Positions 26,203 to 36,061 of a stretch of DNA of 64,000 nt are shown piece by piece. Source of the DNA: Streptomyces sp. NRRL S-350 (GTDB lineage: Bacteria; Actinomycetota; Actinomycetes; Streptomycetales; Streptomycetaceae); assembly GCF_000719705.1 (NCBI RefSeq), contig NZ_JOHO01000011.1:62001-126000 (forward strand). Direction: 5' to 3'. The notes under the pieces are model-generated. The model had not been told where the DNA came from. It saw only the letters and a program-made list of their open reading frames with translations, and searched no databases. The position numbers and the translations under genes are program-made. Within the stretch, counting starts at the first letter, position 1; the number at the start of each line of letters is the position of its first letter.

Positions 26203-27828
26203 TCAGCCCTTGACCTCGACCTGCGTCCAGGCCGGGTTGCCGAAGGAGTCGAACTTCACGTTCTGCACCTTGGACGAGTAGCCCGAGTTGGTGCGGTAGT
26301 ACCAGAGCGGGATGGCGGGCATGCCGCTCGGCAGCACGGCTTCGGCCTGCTGGTAGCCGGTCACCGTGTCGGCGACGCTGGCGGCCTCGTCGGCCTTGGT
26401 GGCGGCGTCGTCGAACTGCGGGCTGCTGTAGCCGAAGTCGTTGGAGGCGGCGCCGGTGCGGTACACGTCGGCGAGGAAGTTGGCGTTCAGCGGGTAGTCC
26501 TGCACCCAGCCGGTGCGGAAGGCGCCGTTGAGCTGGTGCCCGGTGATCGCCGCCCGTGCGGTCTTGAAGTCGGGCTTCGGGTCGCCCAGGCAGTCGACTC
26601 CGGTGCTCTGCCGGATCGAGTTGCAGACCGCGTCGACCCACTCCTTGTGGCCGCCGTCCGCGTTGTAGGTGATCAGCAGCTTGTTGCCGGGGACGCCGCC
26701 GCCGTCCTGGATCAGCTGCTTGGCCTTGGCCGCGTCGAACTTGCAGAAGTCCCCGCAGGCGCCGTCCTTGTAGCCCTCGACGCCCTCGGCGACCCAGGCG
26801 GTGGCCGGCTTGCGGGAGCCCTGCAGCACCGTCTTGGTGATGGTGTCGCGGTCGATCGCCATCGACAGGCCCTGGCGCACCTTGGCCTTGTCCGGCGAGG
26901 CCCAGTCGGCCTGGTAGAGCGTGAAGCCGATGTTCTGGATGGCGCCCTGCGGGGCGTCCACCGCCCGGTCGCCGAGGTCGTTCTTGTACGTCGCCAGCGC
27001 GGACGGCGGCACCTGGTCCATCACGTCCAGGTTGTTGGACTGCAGGTCGGCGTAGGCGGCCTCGGACGTGGTGTACATCTTGAAGACGATGCCGCCGTTC
27101 TTCGGCTTGTCCACGCCCTGGTAGTCCGGGAAGGCCTTGGTGACCACCTGGCTGTTGTGCGACCAGCTGACGAACTGGTACGGGCCGTTGCCCACCGGCT
27201 TCTGCCCGTACCCGGCCGGGTCGTTGAAGAAGCCGTCCGGCAGCGGCGAGAAGGCGATGTAGCCGAGCTTGTACTCGAAGTACGAGACCTTGTGGCTCAG
27301 CTTCACGGTGAAGTGCAGGTCGTCGGTGACGGTCAGGCCGGACATCTTGTCCGTGGTCGGCTTGCCGGAGGTCGGGTGGACGTCCTGGTAGCCCTCGATG
27401 TCGGAGAACCAGGAGCTGTTGATCTGGTTGTTGGCGGGGTTGGCGCCCCAGTTCCACGCGTCGACGAAGTTCTTGGCGTGCACGGGGGTGCCGTCGTGGA
27501 ACTTCCAGCCGTCCTTGAGCGTGACGGTGAAGGTCTGCGAGTCGCTGGTGTCGATCTTGTCCGCGACCTGCATCCGGATCTTGGCGTTGGTGGGGTCGTA
27601 GTCGACCAGGCCCTTGAAGAGGTTCTGGATGATGCGACCGCCGCCGACCTCGTTCGCGTTGGCGGGCTGCAACGGGTTCTGCGGCTCGTTGCTCTGGTAG
27701 CTGAAGGTCTTGGTGGCGTCCGACGAGCTACTGCCTCCTCCGCCGCCGCTGCTGCTGCACCCGGTGGCCACCAGGACCACGGACGTCGCAGCGGCGAGGA
27801 CCAGGCGAGCGCGGGCGGCTACGGGCAT
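26203..27828 (-). CDS. Oligopeptide-binding lipoprotein (operon 2)
   Basis: 541 residues; GAGGAGGG before the ATG. Signal peptide with lipobox VATGC (Cys about 24), then a Ser/Gly linker and the SBP_bac_5 fold (NEPQNPLQPANANEVGGGRI; VTLKDGWKFHDGTPV; PVGNGPYQFVSW; AIPLWYYRTNSGY). It is closely related along its whole length to the protein at 32090-33724. It should capture peptides outside the membrane and pass them to the permease pair at 24177-26094. First gene of operon 2; the previous operon's terminator lies ~120 bp upstream, leaving little room for its promoter. Confidence 0.95.
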   Translation of the reverse strand: MPVAARARLVLAAATSVVLVATGCSSSGGGGGSSSSDATKTFSYQSNEPQNPLQPANANEVGGGRIIQNLFKGLVDYDPTNAKIRMQVADKIDTSDSQTFTVTLKDGWKFHDGTPVHAKNFVDAWNWGANPANNQINSSWFSDIEGYQDVHPTSGKPTTDKMSGLTVTDDLHFTVKLSHKVSYFEYKLGYIAFSPLPDGFFNDPAGYGQKPVGNGPYQFVSWSHNSQVVTKAFPDYQGVDKPKNGGIVFKMYTTSEAAYADLQSNNLDVMDQVPPSALATYKNDLGDRAVDAPQGAIQNIGFTLYQADWASPDKAKVRQGLSMAIDRDTITKTVLQGSRKPATAWVAEGVEGYKDGACGDFCKFDAAKAKQLIQDGGGVPGNKLLITYNADGGHKEWVDAVCNSIRQSTGVDCLGDPKPDFKTARAAITGHQLNGAFRTGWVQDYPLNANFLADVYRTGAASNDFGYSSPQFDDAATKADEAASVADTVTGYQQAEAVLPSGMPAIPLWYYRTNSGYSSKVQNVKFDSFGNPAWTQVEVKG

Positions 27829-27844
27829 GAAGGTCCCTCCTCAG

Positions 27845-27864
27845 GGTGTGTGTCGCATCACACC
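27845..27864 (-). promoter_or_regulatory. Inverted repeat before operon 2
   Basis: GGTGTG (27845-27850), 8 nt, CACACC (27859-27864), just upstream of the binding-protein ribosome site. Possible operator or 5'-leader hairpin. Confidence 0.4.
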
Positions 27865-27948
27865 CCATGAGAAGCGCGCCCCGGCGACGGCGCGAGTCGG
27901 GGGCACCCGGACGGGTGCCTCGACGCGCTGCGGAGTTGACGGAACGCC

Positions 27949-27984
27949 GGAAGGGCCCGTGGCGGGGAAGCCACGGGCCCTTCC
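27949..27984 (-). terminator. Hairpin terminator after Opp operon 1
   Basis: 15-bp perfect stem (27949-27963 / 27970-27984), 6-nt loop, directly after the OppF-type gene. Confidence 0.9.
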
Positions 27985-28000
27985 TGGGAGTGCCGGGGGA

Positions 28001-29017
28001 TCAGGCGGCGGCCTGCTCCCGGACCTCGGGGAAGTGGCAGGCCGAGTCGTGCGCGGCCGGGCCCTCCAGCACCGAGGGCACCGCGAGCAGCGGGATCTCC
28101 TCGGCGCAGCGCTCCTGCGCCTTCCAGCAGCGGGTGCGGAAGCGGCAGCCGGACGGCGGGTTGGCCGGCGAGGGGATGTCGCCGCTGAGGATGATCCGGT
28201 CCCGCGACTCGCGCGCCGCCGGGTCCGGCACCGGCACCGCGGACAGCAGCGCCTGGGTGTACGGGTGGGTGGCGTTCTCGTAGATCTCCTCGTCCGAGCC
28301 GATCTCGACCATCTTGCCCAGGTACATCACGCCGACGCGGTCGGAGATGTGCCGGACGATGGAGAGGTCGTGCGCGATGAACATGTAGGAGAGGCCGAAC
28401 TCCTCCTGCAGCTGCTCCAGCAGGTTGATCACCTGCGCCTGGACGGACACGTCCAGCGCGGAGACCGGCTCGTCGCAGATGATGATCTCGGGCTTGAGCG
28501 CGAGGCCGCGGGCGATGCCGATGCGCTGGCGCTGGCCGCCGGAGAACTGGTGCGGGTACCGGTTGATGTACTCCGGGTTCAGACCCACGACGTCCAGCAG
28601 GTCCTGGACGGCCTTGCGGCGGTCGCCCTTCGGCGCCACCTCGGGGTGGATCTCGAACGGCTCCCCGATGATGTCGCCGACCGTCATGCGCGGGTTGAGC
28701 GAGGTGTACGGGTCCTGGAACACCATCTGGATGTTGCGGCGGACGGCCTTGAGGGCCGCGCCGTTCAGCTGGGAGATGTCCTCGCCCTTGAACAGCACCT
28801 GGCCGGAGGTGGCCCGCTCCAGGTTCATCAGCACCTTGGCCAGCGTGGACTTGCCACAGCCGGACTCGCCGACGATGCCGAGCGTCTCGCCCTTCTTCAG
28901 CTCGAAGGAGATGCCGTCGACCGCCTTGACGGCGCCGACCTGCTTCTTGAAGAGGACGCCCTGGGTCAGCGGGTAGTGCTTGACCAGGTCCTTGACCTCC
29001 AGGATGTTCTCAGCCAT
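28001..29017 (-). CDS. OppF-type peptide ABC transporter ATPase (operon 1)
   Basis: 338 residues from [20 protein letters not shown]. Walker A GESGCGKS, signature FSGGQRQR, Walker B IIICDEPVSALD, and the CRFRTRCWKAQERC ... SACHF tail. The ATG overlaps the OppD stop by 8 bp. Over the ATPase core it is nearly the same as the protein at 21997-23118. Ends operon 1. Confidence 0.95.
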   Translation of the reverse strand: MAENILEVKDLVKHYPLTQGVLFKKQVGAVKAVDGISFELKKGETLGIVGESGCGKSTLAKVLMNLERATSGQVLFKGEDISQLNGAALKAVRRNIQMVFQDPYTSLNPRMTVGDIIGEPFEIHPEVAPKGDRRKAVQDLLDVVGLNPEYINRYPHQFSGGQRQRIGIARGLALKPEIIICDEPVSALDVSVQAQVINLLEQLQEEFGLSYMFIAHDLSIVRHISDRVGVMYLGKMVEIGSDEEIYENATHPYTQALLSAVPVPDPAARESRDRIILSGDIPSPANPPSGCRFRTRCWKAQERCAEEIPLLAVPSVLEGPAAHDSACHFPEVREQAAA

Positions 29018-30062
29018 GGAGGGTCTCCTTCCAGAGGTGGCACGCGCTGCGGCGGCCCGTGAGCTCCTTGCCGTCCTTGTCGGTCACGTGGTGCAGCGCG
29101 GGGATCTCCGTGCGGCACAGGTCCGTGGCGATTTCACAGCGAGGGTTGAACGCGCAGCCGGCCGGGACCTTCAGCAGGTTCGGGGGGAGGCCCTTGATCG
29201 CGTAGAGGTCCTGGCCCTTCTGGTCCAGGCGCGGGATGGAGCGGAGCAGGCCCTTGGTGTACGGGTGCGCGGGGTTCGCGTACAGCTCGTGCACCGGGGC
29301 GGTCTCCACGATCCGGCCCGCGTACATCACGGCGATCTTGTCCGCGACGTCGGCGACCACGCCGAGGTCGTGGGTGATCAGGATCAGGCCCATGTTGTAC
29401 TCGGCCTGAAGCTCGGCGAGCAGGTCCATCACCTGGGCCTGGACGGTGACGTCCAGGGCGGTGGTGGGCTCGTCCGCGATGATCAGGTCGGGCTGCAGGG
29501 AGAGCGCCATGGCGATCATGATGCGCTGGCGCATGCCGCCGGAGAACTGGTGCGGGTAGTCGTTCACCCGCTGCCGGGCGGCGGGGATGCGCACCCGGTC
29601 CATCAGCTCGATGGCCTTCTCCTTCGCCTCCTTCTTGGAGGCGCCCTGGTGCACCCGGAACATCTCGCCGAGCTGGTAGCCGACGCTGAGCACGGGGTTG
29701 AGGGCGGAGAGCGCGTCCTGGAAGATCATCGCGATCTTCTGGCCGCGGATCTTCCGGCGCTCCTCGTTGCCCATCGTGAGCATGTCCTGGCCGCGGTACA
29801 GGATCTGGCCCTGGGTCACCTTGCCCGGGGGCATGTCCAGGATGCCCATGATGGTCTGCGCCGTCACGGACTTGCCGGAGCCGGACTCGCCGAGGACGGC
29901 GAGGGTCTCGCCGGCCGCGACGGAGTAGTTGACGCCGTTCACGGCCTTGGCGATCCCGTCCCGGGTGTGGAACTCCACGTGGAGGTCCTTCACCTCCAGG
30001 AGAGGGGTGCCAACTTCGAGACGGTCGCTCTTCTGGCTGTTGTTCTCGATCACGGTGGTCAT
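29010..30062 (-). CDS. OppD-type peptide ABC transporter ATPase (operon 1)
   Basis: 350 residues, ATG at 30062 with a GAGGTG site. Walker A GESGSGKS, signature FSGGMRQR, Walker [13 protein letters not shown], and the four-Cys C-terminal domain (CAFNPRC, C, RSACHLW). Pairs with the OppF-type protein that overlaps it. Confidence 0.95.
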   Translation of the reverse strand: MTTVIENNSQKSDRLEVGTPLLEVKDLHVEFHTRDGIAKAVNGVNYSVAAGETLAVLGESGSGKSVTAQTIMGILDMPPGKVTQGQILYRGQDMLTMGNEERRKIRGQKIAMIFQDALSALNPVLSVGYQLGEMFRVHQGASKKEAKEKAIELMDRVRIPAARQRVNDYPHQFSGGMRQRIMIAMALSLQPDLIIADEPTTALDVTVQAQVMDLLAELQAEYNMGLILITHDLGVVADVADKIAVMYAGRIVETAPVHELYANPAHPYTKGLLRSIPRLDQKGQDLYAIKGLPPNLLKVPAGCAFNPRCEIATDLCRTEIPALHHVTDKDGKELTGRRSACHLWKETLHG

Positions 30063-30081
30063 CGGGTCGTCACCTCTTCTC

Positions 30082-31029
30082 TCAGCGGAGCTTCGGGTCG
30101 AGGGCGTCGCGCACCGCGTCGCCGAGCATGATGAAGGCGAGCACGGTCAGGCTGAGCATGCCTGCCGGGAAGAACAGGGCGAACGGAGCCGTACGGATCA
30201 GCTTCTGGGCCGAGTTGATGTCGATGCCCCAGGAGATGGTCGGGTCCTGCAGGCCGATGCCGAGGAAGCTCAGCGTCGCCTCCAGGGCGATGTAGCCGCC
30301 GAGAGCGATGGTGGCGACGACGATCACCGGGGCGATCGCGTTCGGCAGGATGTGCTTGAACATGATCCGGCTGGTGCCGGCGCCGAGCGCCTTGGCCGCC
30401 GTCACGAAGTCGGACTGCTTGACGGTGATCACCGAACCGCGCATGACACGGGTCATCTGGGTCCAGCCCAGGGCGACCAGGGCGAAGACCACGCTCCAGA
30501 TGGTGCGCGTGGCGAAGGCGTTGAGGATCACCAGCGAGCCGAGCAGCAGCGGGATGCCGAAGAAGATGTCGGTGATGCGGGAGATGATCGTGTCGACCCA
30601 GCCGCCGAAGTACCCGGCGACCATGCCGGCGATGCCGCCGAGGACGGTCGTACCGACGGTGACGGTGATGCCGACCACGACCGACGCGCGGGCGCCGTAG
30701 ACGACGCGGGCGTAGATGCTGCGGCCCTGGCCGTCGTAACCGAACCAGTCCCCCTCGAAGAAGTGGCTGTAGTTCGGCGGCGTGTGGAAGTGAGTGCGCA
30801 GGTCGCCGGCCCGCGGGTCCACCGAGGTGAACAGCCCGGGGGCGATCGCGATCACGATCAGCAGCAGGATCAGCAGCGCGGAGATCACGAAGATCGGCTT
30901 GCGGCGCAGGTCGTGCCAGGCGTCGGAGCCGAGGCTGCGCGGCTTCTCCGGCTTGGCCGCCGGGACGTCGGCGGTGCGCTGGGCCGGGATGTTGTCCCCG
31001 GCGGTCTTCTTCTCTGTCAGGTCAGGCAT
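30082..31029 (-). CDS. OppC-type peptide ABC transporter permease (operon 1)
   Basis: 315 residues from MPDLTEKK (ATG 31029), overlapping the OppB stop by 8 bp. About 38 cytoplasmic residues lead to SLGSDAWHDLRRKPIFVIS and the first of six helices. EAA loop: DFVTAAKALGAGTSRIMFKHILPN. It aligns throughout with the protein at 24177-25175 apart from the variable N-terminus. Confidence 0.95.
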   Translation of the reverse strand: MPDLTEKKTAGDNIPAQRTADVPAAKPEKPRSLGSDAWHDLRRKPIFVISALLILLLIVIAIAPGLFTSVDPRAGDLRTHFHTPPNYSHFFEGDWFGYDGQGRSIYARVVYGARASVVVGITVTVGTTVLGGIAGMVAGYFGGWVDTIISRITDIFFGIPLLLGSLVILNAFATRTIWSVVFALVALGWTQMTRVMRGSVITVKQSDFVTAAKALGAGTSRIMFKHILPNAIAPVIVVATIALGGYIALEATLSFLGIGLQDPTISWGIDINSAQKLIRTAPFALFFPAGMLSLTVLAFIMLGDAVRDALDPKLR

Positions 31030-31948
31030 ACCGGATCCTCGGGTCCAGGACCGCGTAAAGCAGGTCAACGATCAGGCCGGCGGCCAGGTACACGATCACC
31101 AGGAAGGCCACGAAGCCGGAGACGGTCGCGCCCTCCTTCATGTTGATCGCTTGGTAGAGCGCGTGGCCGACACCCTGGACGTTGAAGATGCCTTCGGTGA
31201 CGATCGCACCGCCCATCAGGGCGCCGAGGTCGGTACCGAGGAAGGTGACCACCGGGATCAGCGAGTTGCGCAGCAGGTGGGTGCCGATGACCCTCCGGCG
31301 CGGCAGGCCCTTGGCCGTCGCGGTGCGGACGTAGTCGGCCTTGATGTTCTCGGCTATGGAGGTACGGGTGAGACGCGCGACGTAGGCCAGCGACAGCGAG
31401 CCGAGCACGACGGCCGGCAGCACCAGCTGGGTGATGTCGTTGCTGTTCTGGACGGTCGGCGTGACCCACTTGAGGTTGGTGCCGAAGATCGTCTGGAAGA
31501 GGAAGCCCAGCACCGGGACCGGGATCGAGATCAGCAGCAGGGTGAAGACCAGCGCGCCCTTGTCGAAGATCTTGCCGCGGCGCAGACCCGCGAACAGGCC
31601 GATGCCGATGCCGAGCACGATCTCGATGGCGAACGCGAACAGCGCCAGCCGGACCGTGACCGGCAGTGCCTCGAGGATCTTGTCGAGCACCGGACGGCCG
31701 TCCGATGCCGTGCCGAAGTCCCCGGTGAGCAGACCCCCCATGTAGGAGAGGTACTGCTGGACCAGCGGCTGGTCCAGGTGCTGCTGGTGCTTCAGCGCGG
31801 CCAGCTGCACCGGGTCCGGCGCCTTGTCGCCCCACAGCGCTGCCAGCGGGTCGCCGGGCAGCAAGTGCACCATGAAAAAGATGAGTGCGGTTGTTCCGAG
31901 GAACACCGGGATCATCTGGAGCAGTCGCCTCGCGACAAAGCGCCCCAT
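31022..31948 (-). CDS. OppB-type peptide ABC transporter permease (operon 1)
   Basis: 308 residues; MGRFVARRLLQMIPVFLGTT starts at 31948 with a GGAGGC site (an upstream in-frame start would run into the intergenic hairpin and is rejected). Six helices; outside-loop motif GDFGTASDGRPV; EAA loop DYVRTATAKGLPRRRVIGTHLLRN. Same length as its paralogue in operon 2. Confidence 0.95.
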   Translation of the reverse strand: MGRFVARRLLQMIPVFLGTTALIFFMVHLLPGDPLAALWGDKAPDPVQLAALKHQQHLDQPLVQQYLSYMGGLLTGDFGTASDGRPVLDKILEALPVTVRLALFAFAIEIVLGIGIGLFAGLRRGKIFDKGALVFTLLLISIPVPVLGFLFQTIFGTNLKWVTPTVQNSNDITQLVLPAVVLGSLSLAYVARLTRTSIAENIKADYVRTATAKGLPRRRVIGTHLLRNSLIPVVTFLGTDLGALMGGAIVTEGIFNVQGVGHALYQAINMKEGATVSGFVAFLVIVYLAAGLIVDLLYAVLDPRIRYA

Positions 31949-32008
31949 CGTGCCTCCATGTATGACTCTGCCGGGCCCGTCAACCCGGCCAGAGATAAGT
32001 CGGCGTGC

Positions 32009-32063
32009 CAACGGCCGGTGCCAGTCCTCGCCCTTGTGGGGATGGGACGGGCACCGGCCGTTG
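32009..32063 (-). terminator. Intra-operon hairpin between binding protein and permease (operon 1)
   Basis: 14-bp perfect stem (32009-32022 / 32050-32063); the loop can pair further (GTCC 32024-32027 with GGAC 32045-32048). Placed 27 bp after the binding-protein stop. Confidence 0.85.
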
Positions 32064-32089
32064 TCACCAGGTCAGGCGGTGCCGACCGA

Positions 32090-33724
32090 TTACTTCTTGA
32101 CCTCGACGTCGGTGTAGACCGGGTCGCCGAAGGAGTTGAACTTCACGTTCTGGACCTTGTTGGAGTAGCCGGAGCTGGTCTTGTAGTACCAGAGCGGGAT
32201 GGCCGGCATGTCCTTGGCCAGAACGGCCTCCGCCTGCTGGTAGAGCTCGGCGGTCTTCTCGACCGAGGTCGCGGCGTCCGCCTGCTTCGCCAGGTTGTCG
32301 AACTCCGGGCTGGAGTAGCTGGCGTCGTTCGCGGCGGCACCGGTGCCGTAGACGTCCCGCAGGAAGTTGGCGTTCAGCGGGTAGTCCTGCACCCAGCCGG
32401 TGCGCATCATGCTGGGGACCTGCTTCTTCGTGACGATGTCACGCGAGGTCTTGAAGTCCGGCTTCGGGTCGCCGAGGCACTCGACGCCGGTGGCCTGGCG
32501 GATCGAGTTGCAGACCGCGTCGACCCACTCCTTGTGACCGCCATCGGAGTTGTAGAGGATGGTGATCTTGTTACCGGGAACGCCGCCACCCTCCTGGATC
32601 AGCTGCTTGGCCTTCTCCGGGTTGTACTTGCAGGCGTCGCCGCAGGTGCCGGCCTTGTAGCCCATGACGCCGGGCGCCACGAACGAGTCGGCGGGCTGGC
32701 GGGTGCCGTTCAGCACGGTCTTGGTGATGGTGTCACGGTCGATGGCCATCGACAGGCCCTGGCGGACCTTGGCCTTCTCCGGGGCGTTCCAGTCCGCGTT
32801 GTACAGCGCGAACGAGATGTTCTGGATGGCGCCCTGCGCCTGGTCGACGGCGCGCTTGCCCAGGTCGTCCTTGTACTTGGGCAGGTCGGTCGAGTCGACC
32901 TGGTCCAGCACGTCCAGGGTGTCGGACATCAGGTCCTTGTACGCGGCCTCGGGCGAGGTGTAGCTGCGGAAGACGATTCCGCCGTTCTTCGCCTTGTTGG
33001 TGCCCGTGTACTTGTCGTAGGCGGCCAGGGTGACGGCCTTGTTGTGCTCCCACGACACGAACTTGTAGGGGCCGTTGCCGACCGGCTTCTCGCCGTAGCC
33101 CTTCGGGTCCGCGAAGAAGCCCTCGGGCAGCGGGAAGAAGGCCGAGTAGCCGAGCTTGTACGTGAAGTACGAGACGGGGTTGGCCAGTTCGATGGTGAAG
33201 TGAGTGTCGTCGATGACCTTGAGGCCCGACATCTCCTTCGCCGTCGGGTCACCCTTGTCCGGGTGCACGGCGTCGTAGCCGACGATGTCCGAGAACCAGT
33301 CCGAGTTGATCTGGTTGTTCGCCGGGTTGGCCGACCAGTTCCAGGACTTCACGAAGGACTGGGAGGTGACCGGAGTGCCGTCGTGGAAGGTCCAGCCGGA
33401 CTTCAGCGTGACGGTGAAGGTCTTCGAGTCGGTGGTCTCGATCTTGTCGGCCACCTGGTTGCGCAGTGCGCCGGTCGCGGGGTCGTAGTCGACGAGGCCC
33501 GTGAAGAGCTGCTTGACGATACGGCCGCCCTGGTTCTCCATGGCGTTCGCCGGCTGCAGCGGACGCTGCGGCTCGGCGCTCTGGTAGCTGAACACGCCCT
33601 GGGCGTTGACCGCACCATCGGAGCTGCCCCCGCTGGAGGAGTCGCTGCTGCTGCTACAAGCAGTCGCGGCAAGGGCGACCGCAACAGCTGCGACAACCCA
33701 CTTGGCCTGGCTCCCACCACGCAT
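32090..33724 (-). CDS. Oligopeptide-binding lipoprotein (operon 1)
   Basis: 544 residues; AGGAGG before the ATG at 33724. MRGGSQAKW, a hydrophobic core and lipobox AATAC (Cys about 23), then a Ser-rich linker and the SBP_bac_5 fold (PLQPANAMENQGGRIVKQLF; DGTPVTSQSFVKSWNW; PVGNGPYKFVSW; PAIPLWYYKTSSGYSN). The leader and layout resemble, from memory, BldKB and its neighbours of S. coelicolor, which import an extracellular peptide needed for aerial growth. Whether this operon is the bldK equivalent cannot be settled here. Transcription probably starts in the AT-richer region 33750-34060. Confidence 0.95.
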   Translation of the reverse strand: MRGGSQAKWVVAAVAVALAATACSSSSDSSSGGSSDGAVNAQGVFSYQSAEPQRPLQPANAMENQGGRIVKQLFTGLVDYDPATGALRNQVADKIETTDSKTFTVTLKSGWTFHDGTPVTSQSFVKSWNWSANPANNQINSDWFSDIVGYDAVHPDKGDPTAKEMSGLKVIDDTHFTIELANPVSYFTYKLGYSAFFPLPEGFFADPKGYGEKPVGNGPYKFVSWEHNKAVTLAAYDKYTGTNKAKNGGIVFRSYTSPEAAYKDLMSDTLDVLDQVDSTDLPKYKDDLGKRAVDQAQGAIQNISFALYNADWNAPEKAKVRQGLSMAIDRDTITKTVLNGTRQPADSFVAPGVMGYKAGTCGDACKYNPEKAKQLIQEGGGVPGNKITILYNSDGGHKEWVDAVCNSIRQATGVECLGDPKPDFKTSRDIVTKKQVPSMMRTGWVQDYPLNANFLRDVYGTGAAANDASYSSPEFDNLAKQADAATSVEKTAELYQQAEAVLAKDMPAIPLWYYKTSSGYSNKVQNVKFNSFGDPVYTDVEVKK

Positions 33725-34089
33725 CGGTGTGCCTCCTGAATTCGACGTTGCAACGAGGAGAGCACCGCGGAACGGTTTGTCACCTGGCCCGCTGTGCCGT
33801 CCGCGCTCGTGGTTTCGGCGCGCACCCCTGCGCGTTCACCCTTGACCCGAGCCTGACTGAACCCACTATCCGTCACGCACGGACACGAAAGTGACCAGTG
33901 ACGATCTCAATTAGGTCACATGAACAGTCGGTAAGTTTCGAAAACCGGACATTTGAGACATAGCCAGACAGGCACCAAACGGACAGTCGTCACGGATGAC
34001 GAACTGTCACGTCCGCTCAGCGGACACCCCGACGTGATGAGCGCTATTCCGTTAATAGCCGCCCCGACAACTTGGAGTAGTTGAAAAAG
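33725..34089 (-). promoter_or_regulatory. Long regulatory region upstream of Opp operon 1
   Basis: No gene is supported in these 365 bp. The stretch 33870-34080 is clearly less GC-rich than its surroundings. It contains a perfect palindrome GTCCGCT-C-AGCGGAC (34011-34025), an inverted repeat GCTATT / AATAGC with 5-nt centre (34043-34059), and repeated TGAC/GTCA half-sites around 33890-33920. This is the richest candidate regulatory region of the window. Confidence 0.6.
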
Positions 34090-34122
34090 TTCGCCCCCCT
34101 CTCCATGGGAAAGGGGGGCGAA
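34090..34122 (-). terminator. Rho-independent terminator of typA
   Basis: 11-bp stem (34090-34100 / 34112-34122) with extra pairing in the loop, followed on the minus strand by ACTTTTTC, a true T-tract and rare in this genome. Confidence 0.92.
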
Positions 34123-34156
34123 TCATTCCGGCCAATGGCCGTTCAGTGCGTCCGGA

Positions 34157-36061
34157 TCACGCCTTCTTGGCGCGCGAGGCAGTGCGTCCGCGGTCCTTCT
34201 GGTCGAGGACGACCTTACGGATGCGAACCGTCTCCGGAGTCACCTCGATGCACTCGTCCTCGCGGCAGAACTCCAGCGACTGCTCCAGCGAGAGCTTGCG
34301 CGGCGGGACGATCGACTCGGCCACGTCGGCGTTCGACGACCGCATGTTGGTGAGCTTCTTCTCCTTGGTGATGTTCACGTCCATGTCGTCGGCACGCGAG
34401 TTCTCACCGACGATCATGCCCTCGTACACCTCGGTGCCCGGCTCGCAGAAGAGCACGCCGCGCTCCTGCAGGTTGGTCATCGCGAAGGCGGTCACCACGC
34501 CGGCCCGGTCGGCGACCAGCGAACCGTTGTTGCGGGTGGTCAGGGTGCCGAACCACGGCTCGTGGCCCTCGTGGATCGAGTGCGCGATGCCGGTGCCGCG
34601 GGTGTTGGTGAGGAACTCGGTCCGGAAGCCGATCAGACCGCGGGACGGGACGACGAACTCCATCCGGACCCAGCCCGAGCCGTGGTTGGACATGTTGTCC
34701 ATCCGGCCCTTGCGGATGCCCATGAGCTGCGTGACCGCGCCCATGTGCTCCTCCGGCACGTCCACCGTGAGGCGCTCGACCGGCTCGTGGGTCTTGCCGT
34801 TGACCTCCTTGGTGACCACCTGCGGCTTGCCGACGGTCAGCTCGAAGCCCTCGCGGCGCATGGTCTCGATCAGGATGGCCAGCGCCAGCTCACCGCGGCC
34901 CTGCACCTCCCAGGCGTCCGGGCGCTCGGTGTCCAGCACGCGCAGCGAGACGTTACCGATCAGCTCGCGGTCCAGGCGGTCCTTCACCTGGCGGGCGGTG
35001 ACCTTGCGGTCCACCTTGGCACCGGACTTGGCGTCCGCGCCCTTGCCGCTGCCGCCACGGCCGACCAGCGGCGAGGTGTTGGTGCCGATGGTCATCGAGA
35101 TGGCCGGCTCGTCCACCGTGATCAGCGGAAGCGCGACCGGGTTCTCCGGGTCGGCCAGGGTCTCGCCGATCATGATGTCGGAGATGCCGGCGACGGCACA
35201 GATGTCACCGGGGCCCGCCACCTCGGCCGGCTTGCGGGTGAGCGCCTCGGTCATCAGCAGCTCGGAGATGCGGACGTTCTGCATCGTGCCGTCACGCTTG
35301 ATCCAGGCCACGGTCTGGCCCTTGCGCAGCTCGCCCTGCTCGACGCGCAGCAGCGCGATGCGGCCGAGGAAGTTGTCGGCGTCCAGGTTGGTGACGTGCG
35401 CCTGCAGCGGGGCGTCCTCGTCGTACGCCGGGGCCGGGACGTGCTCCAGCAGGGTGGAGAAGAACGGCTCCAGGTTGGTGCTGTCCGCCGGCACGGTGCC
35501 GTTCTCCGGCTTGGTCAGCGACGCGACGCCGTCACGGGCGCAGGCGTAGACGATCGGGAACTCGATCTGGTCCTCGTCCGCGTCCAGGTCCAGGAACAGG
35601 TCGTAGGTCTCGTTGATGACCTCGTCGATCCGGGAGTCCGGACGGTCGGTCTTGTTGATGCAGAGGATGACGGGCAGCCGCGCGCTCAGCGCCTTGCGCA
35701 GCACGAAGCGGGTCTGCGGCAGCGGCCCCTCGGAGGCGTCGACCAGCAGGACGACCGCGTCCACCATCGACAGGCCGCGCTCGACCTCGCCACCGAAGTC
35801 GGCGTGGCCCGGGGTGTCGATGATGTTGATGGTGATCGGCGCGCCACCATCCTTCGGGTGGTACTTGACCGCGGTGTTCTTCGCGAGAATGGTGATGCCC
35901 TTCTCGCGCTCCAGGTCGTTCGAGTCCATCATGCGGTCGTCGAGGTGCTGGTGGGCGGCGAAGGCGCCGGCCTGCTTGAGCATGGCGTCGACCAGCGTGG
36001 TCTTGCCGTGGTCTACGTGGGCGACGATGGCGACGTTACGGATGTCGTTGCGCGTGGGCAT
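34157..36061 (-). CDS. typA: Translational GTPase TypA/BipA
   Basis: 634 residues. EF-G-like ribosome-associated GTPase that helps translation and 50S assembly under stress. G1 [13 protein letters not shown]2 region [12 protein letters not shown]3 [10 protein letters not shown]4 NKTD; then EF-G-like domains and the TypA-specific C-terminus ([29 protein letters not shown] as [14 protein letters not shown]). The ATG at 36061 ([15 protein letters not shown]) fits the family length; an upstream in-frame extension has no family match. A 237-bp leader separates it from the next gene upstream. Confidence 0.97.
   Translation of the reverse strand: MPTRNDIRNVAIVAHVDHGKTTLVDAMLKQAGAFAAHQHLDDRMMDSNDLEREKGITILAKNTAVKYHPKDGGAPITINIIDTPGHADFGGEVERGLSMVDAVVLLVDASEGPLPQTRFVLRKALSARLPVILCINKTDRPDSRIDEVINETYDLFLDLDADEDQIEFPIVYACARDGVASLTKPENGTVPADSTNLEPFFSTLLEHVPAPAYDEDAPLQAHVTNLDADNFLGRIALLRVEQGELRKGQTVAWIKRDGTMQNVRISELLMTEALTRKPAEVAGPGDICAVAGISDIMIGETLADPENPVALPLITVDEPAISMTIGTNTSPLVGRGGSGKGADAKSGAKVDRKVTARQVKDRLDRELIGNVSLRVLDTERPDAWEVQGRGELALAILIETMRREGFELTVGKPQVVTKEVNGKTHEPVERLTVDVPEEHMGAVTQLMGIRKGRMDNMSNHGSGWVRMEFVVPSRGLIGFRTEFLTNTRGTGIAHSIHEGHEPWFGTLTTRNNGSLVADRAGVVTAFAMTNLQERGVLFCEPGTEVYEGMIVGENSRADDMDVNITKEKKLTNMRSSNADVAESIVPPRKLSLEQSLEFCREDECIEVTPETVRIRKVVLDQKDRGRTASRAKKA

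Noticed and set aside
24066..27870. Plus-strand frames of up to 915 codons opposite Opp operon 2
   Set aside because: His/Asp/Arg-rich antisense shadows of well-conserved transporter genes.
27902..27919. Second hairpin (GGCACCC/GGGTGCC) after operon 1
   Set aside because: Only 7 bp and behind a much stronger terminator; may be part of the operon 2 leader but not called.
31949..32011. Longer OppB start at 32011
   Set aside because: It would translate through the intergenic hairpin; the internal ATG at 31948 has a good ribosome site and matches the paralogue.
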